A program made the translations under genes and the position numbers. 64,000 nucleotides of DNA from an uncultured Methanomicrobiales archaeon (GTDB taxonomy: Archaea; Halobacteriota; Methanomicrobia; Methanomicrobiales; Methanospirillaceae), in contig CAIYHQ010000111.1 of assembly GCA_903926075.1 (NCBI GenBank), positions 62,001 through 126,000 on the forward strand. Direction: 5' to 3'. Below are positions 16,262 to 24,404 of this stretch, in pieces (the stretch's first letter is position 1; each line of letters starts with the position of its first letter). The notes beneath the pieces were generated by a model that saw only the letters and a program-made list of their open reading frames with translations, was not told the origin of the DNA and searched no databases.

Positions 16262-17841
16262 GCCCCGAAAATCTGGAAGTAATATGCAAAGAGATAATAG
16301 ACCTTTTCTTATCTTTACCTGAAGAAAAACGTTCAATCAACCGGGTAAAAATTCAAATCTGCAAGGACCATCATCTGCCGATCGTCCCAAAAAATTCATT
16401 AATTCTATCCTATGCCGGACCGGATGAACGCCGCGCATTGTTGGCTGAACTTAGGGTGAAGCCATCACGAACATTATCCGGTGTTGCACCTGTTGCTGTA
16501 ATGACTTCTCCGTATCCTTGTCCTCATGGAATTTGTCTCCCATGTCCGGGAGGACCTGATCACATATTCAATTCTCCGCAGAGTTATACAGGCGAAGAGC
16601 CTGCCGCAAAAAGAGGACGTGAACATGAATACAACCCATACTCTCAGACGAATACCAGGATTTCCCAGTTTGAAAAGCTCGGGCATCCTATAGACAAGGC
16701 AGAACTAATCATAATGGGTGGCACAATTACTGCCCGTCCAGAGAATTATCAGGACTGGTTTGTAGGAGAATGCATCAGGGCTATGAATGCATATCCCGGA
16801 GGTTCTGTCGGTGAAAATTTTACAATTAATGAATTGTTTGAAGCAAACGAGACAGCAAAGGTGAGATGTGTTGCAATTACATTTGAAACAAGACCAGATT
16901 ACTCAAGGCCTACTCATATAAGGAAAATGATTTCACTTGGTGTGACGAAAGTTGAACTTGGTGTCCAGCATACTTCTGATGACATTCTTCTTTTCAACAG
17001 AAGGGGTTGTGGGACTGATGAAGTTATCAGGGCCAATCGCGACATCAGAAATGCCGGTCTAAAGGTAGGATTCCATGTCATGCCAAACCTTCCAGGATCA
17101 AATATCGAAGAAGACAGGAGGATGTTTGAAAATCTATTCTCTAACCCAAATTTCAGGCCTGATTTCCTTAAGATCTATCCAACACTTGTTACACCGGGTT
17201 CTGGCATAGAAAAGTTGTACAATGAGGGAGAATATTCTCCTTATCCGGAAAATGATCTAATTGATCTCGTAGCTTATGGAAAATCCATATTACCACGATA
17301 TGTAAGACTTCAAAGAGTCCAACGCGACATCCCGGCCAACCTCATAGTTGCCGGTTCTCCTCATGGAAATTTCAGAGAACTAGCAAAGGAACGTCTGAAT
17401 TCAATTGGAAAACATTGCGAGTGCATCCGCTGCAGGGAGATAGGAAGAGTGCCTTCTATTGAACCTCCCCTTCTTCACGTTCTCAAATATCCCTGCTGTG
17501 ATGCGGTTGAGAGATTTATCTCGTTTGATGCAGGAAATTCACTTATCGGGTTCATACGCTTGCGAACCGGTCACAGCACCGGAGATGAATTAGTTGACAG
17601 GTCAGCTATCATCAGAGAGCTTCATATCTATGGGACAATGGTGCCAATCGGAGAAAGGGGGTCGAAAGATGAAAACCAGCACAAGCAGTTTGGATCTCTC
17701 CTTCTGAAGGAGGCAGAATCTATCGCATCTGATGAAGGTTACAAATATACAAGAATAATGAGTGGGGTGGGTGTAAGGCAATATTATCGGAGGCACGGAT
17801 ATTCATTGAATATTCCCTATATGGAGAAGAAAATTTCATGA
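16258..17841 (+). CDS. elp3: Elp3: tRNA uridine-34 carboxymethyl transferase, radical SAM/GNAT
   Basis: Modifies the wobble uridine of tRNAs using S-adenosylmethionine and acetyl-CoA. The radical SAM core (about 75-370) carries the Fe-S cluster motif CPHGICLPCPGGP, followed by GGTITARP, FETRPDYSRPTHI and LGVQHTSDDILL. The GNAT domain (about 385-527) includes ELHIYGTMVPIGERG and GVGVRQYYRRHGY. Length 527 is typical of archaeal Elp3, which works without the eukaryotic Elongator partners. TTG 16258 is read from the 4-bp overlap with UPF0058; priS starts 4 bp before its end. Confidence 0.95.
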   Translation: MSPENLEVICKEIIDLFLSLPEEKRSINRVKIQICKDHHLPIVPKNSLILSYAGPDERRALLAELRVKPSRTLSGVAPVAVMTSPYPCPHGICLPCPGGPDHIFNSPQSYTGEEPAAKRGREHEYNPYSQTNTRISQFEKLGHPIDKAELIIMGGTITARPENYQDWFVGECIRAMNAYPGGSVGENFTINELFEANETAKVRCVAITFETRPDYSRPTHIRKMISLGVTKVELGVQHTSDDILLFNRRGCGTDEVIRANRDIRNAGLKVGFHVMPNLPGSNIEEDRRMFENLFSNPNFRPDFLKIYPTLVTPGSGIEKLYNEGEYSPYPENDLIDLVAYGKSILPRYVRLQRVQRDIPANLIVAGSPHGNFRELAKERLNSIGKHCECIRCREIGRVPSIEPPLLHVLKYPCCDAVERFISFDAGNSLIGFIRLRTGHSTGDELVDRSAIIRELHIYGTMVPIGERGSKDENQHKQFGSLLLKEAESIASDEGYKYTRIMSGVGVRQYYRRHGYSLNIPYMEKKIS

Positions 17842-18983
17842 ACCGGGAGACACTTGAATTTACCAGAGAGTGTTTCAGGAATTACTATACTAATTCAAAT
17901 ATTTTAAGCCCGGTTTCAATGGAAAAAAGAGAATGGGGCTTTATTTTTTTTGATTTGGATGCAGTTCATATGCGCAGACATATTGCTTTTTTACGAGCAG
18001 AGGAATTTAGGTCTTACCTGAAAAACCTGGCTCCTGCACATGTCTATTACTCAACAGCATATTATGGGAGCCCTGACGCACCACAAATGAAGGATAAAAA
18101 CTGGTCAGGTGCAGATCTGGTCTTTGACCTGGATGCAGATCATATAAAACGCGGATCCTATGAAGAGATGCTTTTACGGGTTAAGGAAGAACTTTTCAAA
18201 CTGCTCTCAATGCTCACTGATGAACTGGGTTTTTCTAAAAAAGAAATTGAAATAGTATTTTCAGGTGGACGGGGTTATCACATTCATATTAGAAACGCGG
18301 CAGTATACAGGTGGGGGAGTTCAGAGCGACGGGAACTTATTGATTATATATGCGGGACAGGCCTTGAACCATCAGCAGTGTTGAAATTTCAGTCGGATTT
18401 TAAGGAAAATAACTGGAAAAACCGGATGCTTGATTCTTTGATGGAATATCTGGTCTGGTTGGACGGACCTGACAGTAAGCAGGCTGAAAGTTCAAAATCT
18501 ATCGAAGGAGTGCCAAAAAAGATAGTGGAGAAGATTCTTGAAAAAAAGGATTTTTTAATAGAGAAAATATCATTAGGAGAATTATCTGAAAAAGTAATTG
18601 ATAATGATGTAAAAACTATATTGAATGCTCTCCTTACAAAAAAAGACGGAAATTTTCAGAAAATATTGAATGAGCGTGCGGCAAGAGCTGATGAGCCCGT
18701 AACAACAGATACGAAACGCCTTATAAGGCTACCTTCTTCACTGCATGGTGGTACAGGGTTACAGGTAATGAAACTGGAATGGGACAAAATTCAGGAGTTC
18801 AGACCACTTACCGATGCAACCGCTTTTGAGGACAGGGAAGTGAGAGTAGAACTAATAAAACCATTTTCTGGAACATTCTCTGATAATTCATACGATATTA
18901 AGAAGGGGCCGTATCGTGTGTCAGAATCTATGGCGGTTTTCCTCTTTTGCAGAGGTTATGCAGAACTAGGGGGGAGCATCTGA
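17838..18983 (+). CDS. priS: DNA primase small (catalytic) subunit PriS
   Basis: Synthesises RNA/DNA primers with the large subunit PriL. The 381-residue protein has the archaeo-eukaryotic primase signatures: YYSTAYYGSPDAPQM, catalytic DLVFDLDADHIK, SGGRGYHIHI and late IRLPSSLHGGTGLQV. ATGA overlap with elp3 couples their translation. The GINS gene follows directly, the usual archaeal arrangement linking priming to the replicative helicase. priL is not in the window. Confidence 0.95.
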   Translation: MNRETLEFTRECFRNYYTNSNILSPVSMEKREWGFIFFDLDAVHMRRHIAFLRAEEFRSYLKNLAPAHVYYSTAYYGSPDAPQMKDKNWSGADLVFDLDADHIKRGSYEEMLLRVKEELFKLLSMLTDELGFSKKEIEIVFSGGRGYHIHIRNAAVYRWGSSERRELIDYICGTGLEPSAVLKFQSDFKENNWKNRMLDSLMEYLVWLDGPDSKQAESSKSIEGVPKKIVEKILEKKDFLIEKISLGELSEKVIDNDVKTILNALLTKKDGNFQKILNERAARADEPVTTDTKRLIRLPSSLHGGTGLQVMKLEWDKIQEFRPLTDATAFEDREVRVELIKPFSGTFSDNSYDIKKGPYRVSESMAVFLFCRGYAELGGSI

Positions 18984-18984
18984 C

Positions 18985-19617
18985 ATGCACCTGGATGAGT
19001 TGCGAAGTCTGCTCCTGTCTGAACGTGAATCTGGTCGTCTTAGTGTTATCCCTTTTGATCTTTACGATTCTACTCAAAAGGAGATTAAAAATCTGACAAA
19101 GGAAGTTTATGAGATTGAAGACCCGTTCAGTGACCGCGCAAGAAGCTTAATAGAAAAGGTTGCAAGTTTCAGAGAGACTCTTGAAGAAATTTACCGGCTT
19201 CGTTCACAAAAGATTCTTGAACTTGCCCGAGTACAGAGCGAAGCTACGTATTTTGATAAAGAGGAAGTAAAAAGGATGGTTTCTCGTGAAAGAGAGCTTT
19301 TTGATGAAGTAAGGAATGCAGTTGAACGTTCAAAATCACAACTTCTTCTTGGATTACAAATTGACAAACATGACTCGGAAACACTCTCTGAAACAAGAAC
19401 AGAAGGCGAGACAGTAACGAACTCACGCGATATTGATGAGACAACCCTTCTTCATCCGTATTCACTTGTAAGGGTAATTGCTGATATGGACCCTTTTATG
19501 GGTATTGACGGAAAGACATATAATCTCGCGAAAGGTGATATTGTCACTCTTCCTTTAAGAAATGCGGAAGTTCTGATAGAACGCAACATAGTCTTAAATA
19601 TCCAACTTTACAACTAA
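18985..19617 (+). CDS. Archaeal GINS complex subunit (Gins51/Gins15 type)
   Basis: Part of the CMG-like replicative helicase complex with MCM and Cdc45/GAN. The 210-residue protein begins with a helical A-domain (LDELRSLLLSERESGRLSVI, then LTKEVYEIEDPFSDRARSLI) and has a coiled-coil stretch to about 125. An acidic/Thr linker leads to a C-terminal B-domain of about 50 residues (HPYSLVRVIADMDPFMGIDG, then LAKGDIVTLP). A-then-B order is that of Gins51. The position directly after priS supports the call. Confidence 0.8.
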   Translation: MHLDELRSLLLSERESGRLSVIPFDLYDSTQKEIKNLTKEVYEIEDPFSDRARSLIEKVASFRETLEEIYRLRSQKILELARVQSEATYFDKEEVKRMVSRERELFDEVRNAVERSKSQLLLGLQIDKHDSETLSETRTEGETVTNSRDIDETTLLHPYSLVRVIADMDPFMGIDGKTYNLAKGDIVTLPLRNAEVLIERNIVLNIQLYN

Positions 19618-19652
19618 TACTGATATTTGCCAATTAAAATAAAGTGATCTCA

Positions 19653-19931
19653 ATGAAGATGCCACAAAAGTTTAACACATACTGCCCGTTTTGCAGAAAC
19701 CACCAGCAACATGAAGTTGAAAAGGTGAAAAAAGGCAGAACGAGCGGATTACACTGGATCGACCGCCAGAAAGCCCGTAGAAGTACCGTAGGTAGCATGG
19801 GCAAATTTAGTAAAGTTCCTGGTGGAGACAAACCCACAAAAAAGATTAATATAAGGTACCGCTGTAAGAAGTGTGGAAAAGCACACCTCAGAGCTGGTTT
19901 CCGTGTTGCGAAATTTGAGTTGACGGAGTGA
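19653..19931 (+). CDS. rpl44e: Ribosomal protein L44e
   Basis: Large-subunit protein near the tRNA E site. About 93 residues with two zinc-binding Cys pairs, YCPFC near the N-terminus and RCKKC near the C-terminus, and the basic middle [23 protein letters not shown] 19653 is chosen because GTGATC lies 4 nt upstream; GTG 19644 is open but lacks one. Next gene is S27e after 4 bp, the standard archaeal pair. Confidence 0.97.
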   Translation: MKMPQKFNTYCPFCRNHQQHEVEKVKKGRTSGLHWIDRQKARRSTVGSMGKFSKVPGGDKPTKKINIRYRCKKCGKAHLRAGFRVAKFELTE

Positions 19932-19935
19932 GATA

Positions 19936-20124
19936 ATGGTACGTACGATTAGAGAAAACCGGAGCAGTTTTTTACGGGTGAAATGCCCTGACTGTGAAAA
20001 TGAACAACTCGTATTTGAGAAGGCAAGTACTGTCGTCACCTGCGTGGTTTGTAGTCATACACTTGCTGAACCAAGTGGCGGGAAAGCATTATTGAAGGCT
20101 GAAGTAATCTCAGAGTATAAGTGA
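19936..20124 (+). CDS. rps27e: Ribosomal protein S27e
   Basis: Small-subunit zinc-ribbon protein, 62 residues. Cys pairs CPDCE and CVVCS form the zinc site; FLRVKCPDC and [18 protein letters not shown] are typical. GTGAGATA precedes the ATG. It lies between L44e and aIF2-alpha in the conserved cluster. Confidence 0.97.
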   Translation: MVRTIRENRSSFLRVKCPDCENEQLVFEKASTVVTCVVCSHTLAEPSGGKALLKAEVISEYK

Positions 20125-20130
20125 ACCTTT

Positions 20131-20919
20131 ATGAGTGAGAGAGAGTGGCCGGATATAGGCGAACTTGTTGTTTCATCAGTGACAAATGTAAAGGATTTTG
20201 TTGCCTTTGTATCACTTGATGAATACAATGGTCGGGAAGGACTTATCCCGATTTCAGAAATAGCTACAGGTTGGATAAAATATATTCGTGACCATATTCG
20301 CGAAGGTCAGAAAGTCGTCTGTAAAGTTCTTAATGTCGACCGGGAACGCGGCCATATCGACTTGTCACTCAAAGATGTAAATGAACACCAGCGTCGTGAA
20401 AAGATCAGGGAGTGGAAAGAAGAGAATAAAGCTCTTAAGTGGATAGAAATCGCATCTGAAAATTCAGGGGAACCAAAAGAAACCTTCCTTGCCTCTTTTT
20501 ATAAAGAATATGGCGATCTTCACACCGCGTTTGAAGATATTGCACTGAAAGGGGAACCTGCATTAAAGAAACTCGGACTCCCAAAAAAAGCCGGTGAAGC
20601 GCTTATAATTGTTGCACGTGAGAACGTAAAGACTCCAAAAGTTTCAGTTGTAGGCCATTTGACACTGACGACTGACAAACCAGACGGTGTAAATATAATA
20701 AGAAGAGCTTTGCGGAGTGCTGAGCCGAAAATTCAGGACGTTGAAATTGAACTTGTTTATCTGGGTGCTCCAAATTACCGGTTGAAAGTAACCGCACATG
20801 ATTATAAGACCGCGGAGAAGGCAATCGAAAAGTCTGCAAAGGCAGCAATGGCAGTAATTGAGCGTGCTGGCGGCGATGCAAAGTTTACAAAACGGGGAAA
20901 GGCAGGGAAAAACGGATGA
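20131..20919 (+). CDS. Translation initiation factor aIF2, alpha subunit
   Basis: Part of heterotrimeric aIF2, which delivers initiator tRNA to the small subunit. The 262-residue protein has an N-terminal S1 domain (about 8-80: GELVVSSVTNVKDFVAFVSL, then GREGLIPISEIATGWIKYI and RGHIDLSLKDV), a helical middle domain, and a C-terminal alpha-beta domain (about 172-255) with VNIIRRALRSAEP. Length matches archaeal aIF2-alpha. nop10 starts within its last four bases (ATGA). Confidence 0.95.
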   Translation: MSEREWPDIGELVVSSVTNVKDFVAFVSLDEYNGREGLIPISEIATGWIKYIRDHIREGQKVVCKVLNVDRERGHIDLSLKDVNEHQRREKIREWKEENKALKWIEIASENSGEPKETFLASFYKEYGDLHTAFEDIALKGEPALKKLGLPKKAGEALIIVARENVKTPKVSVVGHLTLTTDKPDGVNIIRRALRSAEPKIQDVEIELVYLGAPNYRLKVTAHDYKTAEKAIEKSAKAAMAVIERAGGDAKFTKRGKAGKNG

Positions 20920-21104
20920 AGGGCAGGATCCGACGATGTAGCCGGGACCTGACTTACACACTCAGTAATATATGTCCAATTTGCGGAGGTCCGACAGGAT
21001 CTCCTCATCCTGCACGTTTTTCTCCTGTTGACCGGTTTTCGTCCTATAGAATAGCGATTCGAAAGTACTCCGACCCAATGTGGCTGGAAGTAACAGAAAT
21101 ATAA
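20916..21104 (+). CDS. nop10: Nop10 family H/ACA RNP protein
   Basis: Small component of the H/ACA ribonucleoprotein that pseudouridylates rRNA with Cbf5, Gar1 and L7Ae. The 62-residue protein matches archaeal Nop10 (YTLSNICPICGGPTGSPHPA, RFSPVDRFSSYR). The N-terminal half of the zinc motif is degenerate: one Cys at residue 8 is followed by SRD where homologues often have a second Cys, while CPIC is intact. It is coupled to the aIF2-alpha gene by ATGA. Confidence 0.9.
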   Translation: MKGRIRRCSRDLTYTLSNICPICGGPTGSPHPARFSPVDRFSSYRIAIRKYSDPMWLEVTEI

Positions 21105-21120
21105 TTTTTTTAATTTTTTC
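21099..21120 (+). terminator. Poly-T terminator after nop10
   Basis: Two T tracts, T7 and T6 separated by AA, immediately follow the nop10 stop. This is a strong archaeal termination signal and could end the L44e-S27e-aIF2-alpha-nop10 transcript even though the PAC2 gene starts within 30 bp. Confidence 0.5.
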
Positions 21121-21129
21121 GTGAATAAA

Positions 21130-21885
21130 ATGGATGATATTACAATTTTTTTTCCCAATCCAGAAGTTAAGGGAGAAATTAAGGATCCGGTCTTAATTGA
21201 GGGGCTACCAGGGATAGGCCATATAGGAAAACTTGTAGCGGAGCATATGATAGGTGAACTGAAAGCTCTGAAGATAGCAACAATACATTCTTTATATTTT
21301 CCTCCTCAGGTCCTCATAGAGGAGAATGGTGTAGTACGCCTGGTCCACAATGAGATTTTTCATTATAGTTCTCCCAATGGCTCAATTCTCTTTCTTGTAG
21401 GTGATTACCAAAGCACTAGCAATGAAGGGCACTATCTTCTTGCAGACGCCTATCTCAACCTTGCTAAAGAATTGGGAGTTAAAAGGATCTATACCCTTGG
21501 AGGTTTCGGAGTTGGCAAAATGATCGAAGAACCAAGAGTGCTCGCAGCAGTAAATAATGTTGATTTACTTGAAGAGGTCCTTGCGTCGGGAGCTGAATTT
21601 GAAAAGGGAGTGCCTGGAGGAGGAATTATTGGAGCTGCGGGTCTTCTTCTTGGCCTTGGTGCAATGAGGGGGATCGAGGGCATCTGTCTGATGGGTGAGA
21701 CATCAGGATATATAGTAGATCCAAAAAGCGCATCAAGCCTGCTGCGTGTGCTTTCAGGACTTCTAAAAATTGAAGTCGACTCAGCTAACCTTGAAGAGAG
21801 GGCAATTGAGATGGAACAACTAATTGAGAGACTTATTGAAGGTGAAAAACCCCAAAGTGACGAAGAACTAAGGTACATAGGTTAG
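21130..21885 (+). CDS. PAC2 family protein (proteasome assembly chaperone-like)
   Basis: About 251 residues with PAC2/DUF75 signatures: IEGLPGIGHIGKLVAEHMIG at the N-terminus, SILFLVGDYQS, LGGFGVGKMIEEP and GGGIIGAAGLLLGLGAMRG. Archaeal members resemble eukaryotic PAC2, but PbaA/PbaB-type roles in proteasome assembly are not settled for every member. A charged C-terminal tail (about 220-251) is probably coiled coil. ATG 21130 is preferred to GTG 21121. It sits behind a poly-T tract and 4 bp before the EndoQ gene. Confidence 0.85.
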   Translation: MDDITIFFPNPEVKGEIKDPVLIEGLPGIGHIGKLVAEHMIGELKALKIATIHSLYFPPQVLIEENGVVRLVHNEIFHYSSPNGSILFLVGDYQSTSNEGHYLLADAYLNLAKELGVKRIYTLGGFGVGKMIEEPRVLAAVNNVDLLEEVLASGAEFEKGVPGGGIIGAAGLLLGLGAMRGIEGICLMGETSGYIVDPKSASSLLRVLSGLLKIEVDSANLEERAIEMEQLIERLIEGEKPQSDEELRYIG

Positions 21886-21889
21886 TTGG

Positions 21890-23008
21890 ATGAAGGCGCA
21901 GGCAGACCTTCATATTCATTCCTGTTTTTCAATGGCTTCATCAGCCTCGATGCTTCCTCCTCTCATCCTTAATGCGTGTAGAAAAAAAGGAATCCTCGTT
22001 CAGGGTAGCGGTGATGCACTACACCCGGAATGGCGCAGATACTGGGAAGAGACGGACAATGGAGATATTATTGTTATTCCTACCACAGAGGTAGAGGATA
22101 ACAAAAGAGTACACCATCTGATAATCTTTGAAGATTTTGAGAGTTTCTCTGATCTTGCAGATGCGCTTAAAAAGGATTCAAAAACACTTGATAATAACGG
22201 GCGTCCACGTATATACCTGTCAGGTAACGAGATCGCGCGTTCAGTCCATAAACTTGACGGCCTCATCGGGCCTGCTCATGCTTTTACGCCCTGGACTTCA
22301 ATTTATGCTTTCTATGACAGTATTGCTGACTGTTATGGATCTGAATCTATAGAATTCCTTGAACTAGGGCTATCAGCCGATTCATCATATGGTGCAGCAA
22401 TAAAAGAACTTGTGAACGTCCCTTTTCTCTCAAATTCTGATGCTCACAGTCCTTCTCCTGATAAAATTGGCAGGGAGTGGACAAGTTTAGAGATTCAGAG
22501 CCATAATATTCACTCTGTAATTGAAAGTATAAGGGAAGGAAAGATTATTGAGAACGTGGGGCTCTTCCCAGAACTTGGAAAATATAACCAAAGTGCCTGT
22601 ATACGTTGTTACCGGAGTTTCGGCCTGGAAGAAGCAAAATCACTAATGTGGAAGTGTCCGGTTGATAAAGGCAGGATAAAGAAAGGAGTTCATGACAGAG
22701 GCCTGGAACTTAGCTCCGGGACTGACACTTCTCCGCGCCCACCCTATATCCACATGGTCCCTTTAAGCGAGATCATCATGAGGACTCTGGGTACTGCATC
22801 GTCTGCAACAAAAGGTTGCAGGAGTCTTTATGACTCTTTTATTGAGTTATTTAAAACAGAGACTGAAATCCTGATTGAAATAAAATTAGAGGAACTTTCT
22901 AAAGTGAATAATCATGTTGCTGAATCAATAGTTGCGTTAAGGGAGGGGAAAGTGAATATGAAACCCGGAGGAGGAGGACAGTATGGATCCTTCGACTTCA
23001 TATCGTAA
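21890..23008 (+). CDS. Endonuclease Q (EndoQ), PHP domain
   Basis: Predicted to nick DNA 5' of deaminated bases (uracil, hypoxanthine) and abasic sites, an archaeal repair route. The PHP phosphoesterase domain is marked by ADLHIHSCFSMASS near residues 5-18, GSGDALHPEW, TTEVEDNKRVHHLI, GPAHAFTPW and LSNSDAHSPSP, which give the metal-binding His/Asp set. The C-terminal zinc motif CIRCYRSF plus a downstream Cys (WKCPVDKGRIKKGV) is that of EndoQ. At 372 residues it is somewhat shorter than the Pyrococcus enzyme. It lies after the PAC2 gene and about 30 bp before the ferredoxin. Confidence 0.85.
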   Translation: MKAQADLHIHSCFSMASSASMLPPLILNACRKKGILVQGSGDALHPEWRRYWEETDNGDIIVIPTTEVEDNKRVHHLIIFEDFESFSDLADALKKDSKTLDNNGRPRIYLSGNEIARSVHKLDGLIGPAHAFTPWTSIYAFYDSIADCYGSESIEFLELGLSADSSYGAAIKELVNVPFLSNSDAHSPSPDKIGREWTSLEIQSHNIHSVIESIREGKIIENVGLFPELGKYNQSACIRCYRSFGLEEAKSLMWKCPVDKGRIKKGVHDRGLELSSGTDTSPRPPYIHMVPLSEIIMRTLGTASSATKGCRSLYDSFIELFKTETEILIEIKLEELSKVNNHVAESIVALREGKVNMKPGGGGQYGSFDFIS

Positions 23009-23041
23009 CTATTTAGGCGTCTTCAGTCAAATATATCTTAA

Positions 23042-23224
23042 ATGCTCAAAGTGTATAGAGAGATTTGCGGATATTGTGGTTGTTGTGTCGCAGTCTGCCC
23101 TGAGGGGGCCCTTGAACTGATCGATGCATACCTCTCAGTCGGTCAGGAGTGCACTCAATGCGGGGTCTGCGCCAAAGTATGTCCCCTCGGAGCTCTGGAG
23201 GTAACGAATGAAGTCGCAGTATGA
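23042..23224 (+). CDS. Two-[4Fe-4S] ferredoxin
   Basis: Sixty residues with two complete cluster motifs, [12 protein letters not shown] and [12 protein letters not shown]. It overlaps the geranylgeranyl reductase gene by 17 bp. In Methanosarcina acetivorans a ferredoxin gene next to geranylgeranyl reductase is known to be needed for full reduction of archaeal lipids, so this is probably the dedicated electron donor. Confidence 0.92.
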   Translation: MLKVYREICGYCGCCVAVCPEGALELIDAYLSVGQECTQCGVCAKVCPLGALEVTNEVAV

Positions 23225-24404
23225 TATCCTTATTATTGGTGGTGGACCCGCCGGAGCCATTGCTGCAAAGACTGCAAAAGAAAAAGGTCTCGAGGTAGGA
23301 CTCGTTGAAAAGCGACCTGCAATTGGAGCTCCGGTCAGATGTGCCGAGGGTATCGGTAAAAAACTTCTTGCTGATTTTATAAGACCTGATGAGAGGTGGA
23401 TAGCAGCCGAAATCGAGAGGGCTACAATAATTGCGCCTGACGGTACGACAATGGAACTTGCCCATGAGATGGCAGGTTCAGAGGTAGGTTATATACTTGA
23501 CAGGAAAGTCTTTGACCGCGAACTAATCTGGCAGGCGGCAGACGCGGGTGCTGAGATCTTTGTCAAGACCCGGGCTATAGCTCCTATTCTTGAAGAGGGT
23601 AAGGTTATTGGAGCTAAAATTGAAGCTGGGGGTGACGTAACCGAGGTAAAAGCTGATGTCGTAATTGCTGCTGATGGAGTTGAGTCAAAATTTGGAAAAT
23701 GGTGTGGTATAGACACAACCGTACCTATGCGGGAGATGGAAACATGCGCACAGTACGTCCTTGCAGATATCAATGTCCCGCAGAACGTTACCCAGTTTTA
23801 TCTTGGAAATGAAACTGCGCCAGAAGGTTATGTGTGGGTCTTTCCGAAAGGGAAAAGGGCAGCGAATGTTGGAATAGGAATAAGCGGGAAAAAAAGCGGC
23901 CCGGGTCACAGGGCAATTGATTACCTGAATAGTTTTGTTAGAAAGCATTTCCCTGAGGGTAAACCAATTGAACTTATAGTTGGCGGTGTTTCGGTCTGCA
24001 AGCCACTTGAGTGTACTGTATCAGATAACCTGATGTTTATTGGGGATGCTGCACGGGTGAGTGACCCACTTACAGGAGGAGGAATTTATAATGCTCTTTA
24101 CACCGGAAAACTTGCAGTTGATGTTGCTTCAAAAGCGATTGCAAACGGAGATACAGGAAAAAAAGCACTAATGGAATATGACAGAGGATGGCGCAGCTCA
24201 GCTCTTGGAAAGGCTCTTGAAAGGAATCACAAGATAAAGGAAATTTTTATCACACTTTCGGATGAAAAACTCAATTCAATTGTCCGTTCGATTAGTAAGA
24301 TAAATATGAAGGAGTTTGATACATTCACCCTCATAAAAGAACTAATAAGGGTAAATCCAAAACTTTCCCTGGAACTTGGCGCGCTCTGGGCTTCAATCAG
24401 GTAG
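23208..24404 (+). CDS. Digeranylgeranylglycerophospholipid reductase (geranylgeranyl reductase family)
   Basis: FAD enzyme that saturates the isoprenoid chains of archaeal membrane lipids. The 398-residue protein starts with the FAD-binding motif [20 protein letters not shown], followed by [11 protein letters not shown] (the CAEGI motif of the family), [15 protein letters not shown] and [20 protein letters not shown]. The C-terminal helical part is intact. Translation is coupled to the ferredoxin upstream. The 3' end overlaps the convergent histidine kinase gene by 12 bp. Confidence 0.92.
   Translation: MKSQYDILIIGGGPAGAIAAKTAKEKGLEVGLVEKRPAIGAPVRCAEGIGKKLLADFIRPDERWIAAEIERATIIAPDGTTMELAHEMAGSEVGYILDRKVFDRELIWQAADAGAEIFVKTRAIAPILEEGKVIGAKIEAGGDVTEVKADVVIAADGVESKFGKWCGIDTTVPMREMETCAQYVLADINVPQNVTQFYLGNETAPEGYVWVFPKGKRAANVGIGISGKKSGPGHRAIDYLNSFVRKHFPEGKPIELIVGGVSVCKPLECTVSDNLMFIGDAARVSDPLTGGGIYNALYTGKLAVDVASKAIANGDTGKKALMEYDRGWRSSALGKALERNHKIKEIFITLSDEKLNSIVRSISKINMKEFDTFTLIKELIRVNPKLSLELGALWASIR

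Noticed and set aside
21489-21878. 129-residue minus-strand ORF rich in Ser/Pro
   Set aside because: Antisense shadow of the PAC2 gene with low-complexity composition.
23046-23465. 139-residue minus-strand ORF
   Set aside because: Antisense to the ferredoxin and reductase genes, both certain; Cys/Arg-rich composition typical of a shadow frame.
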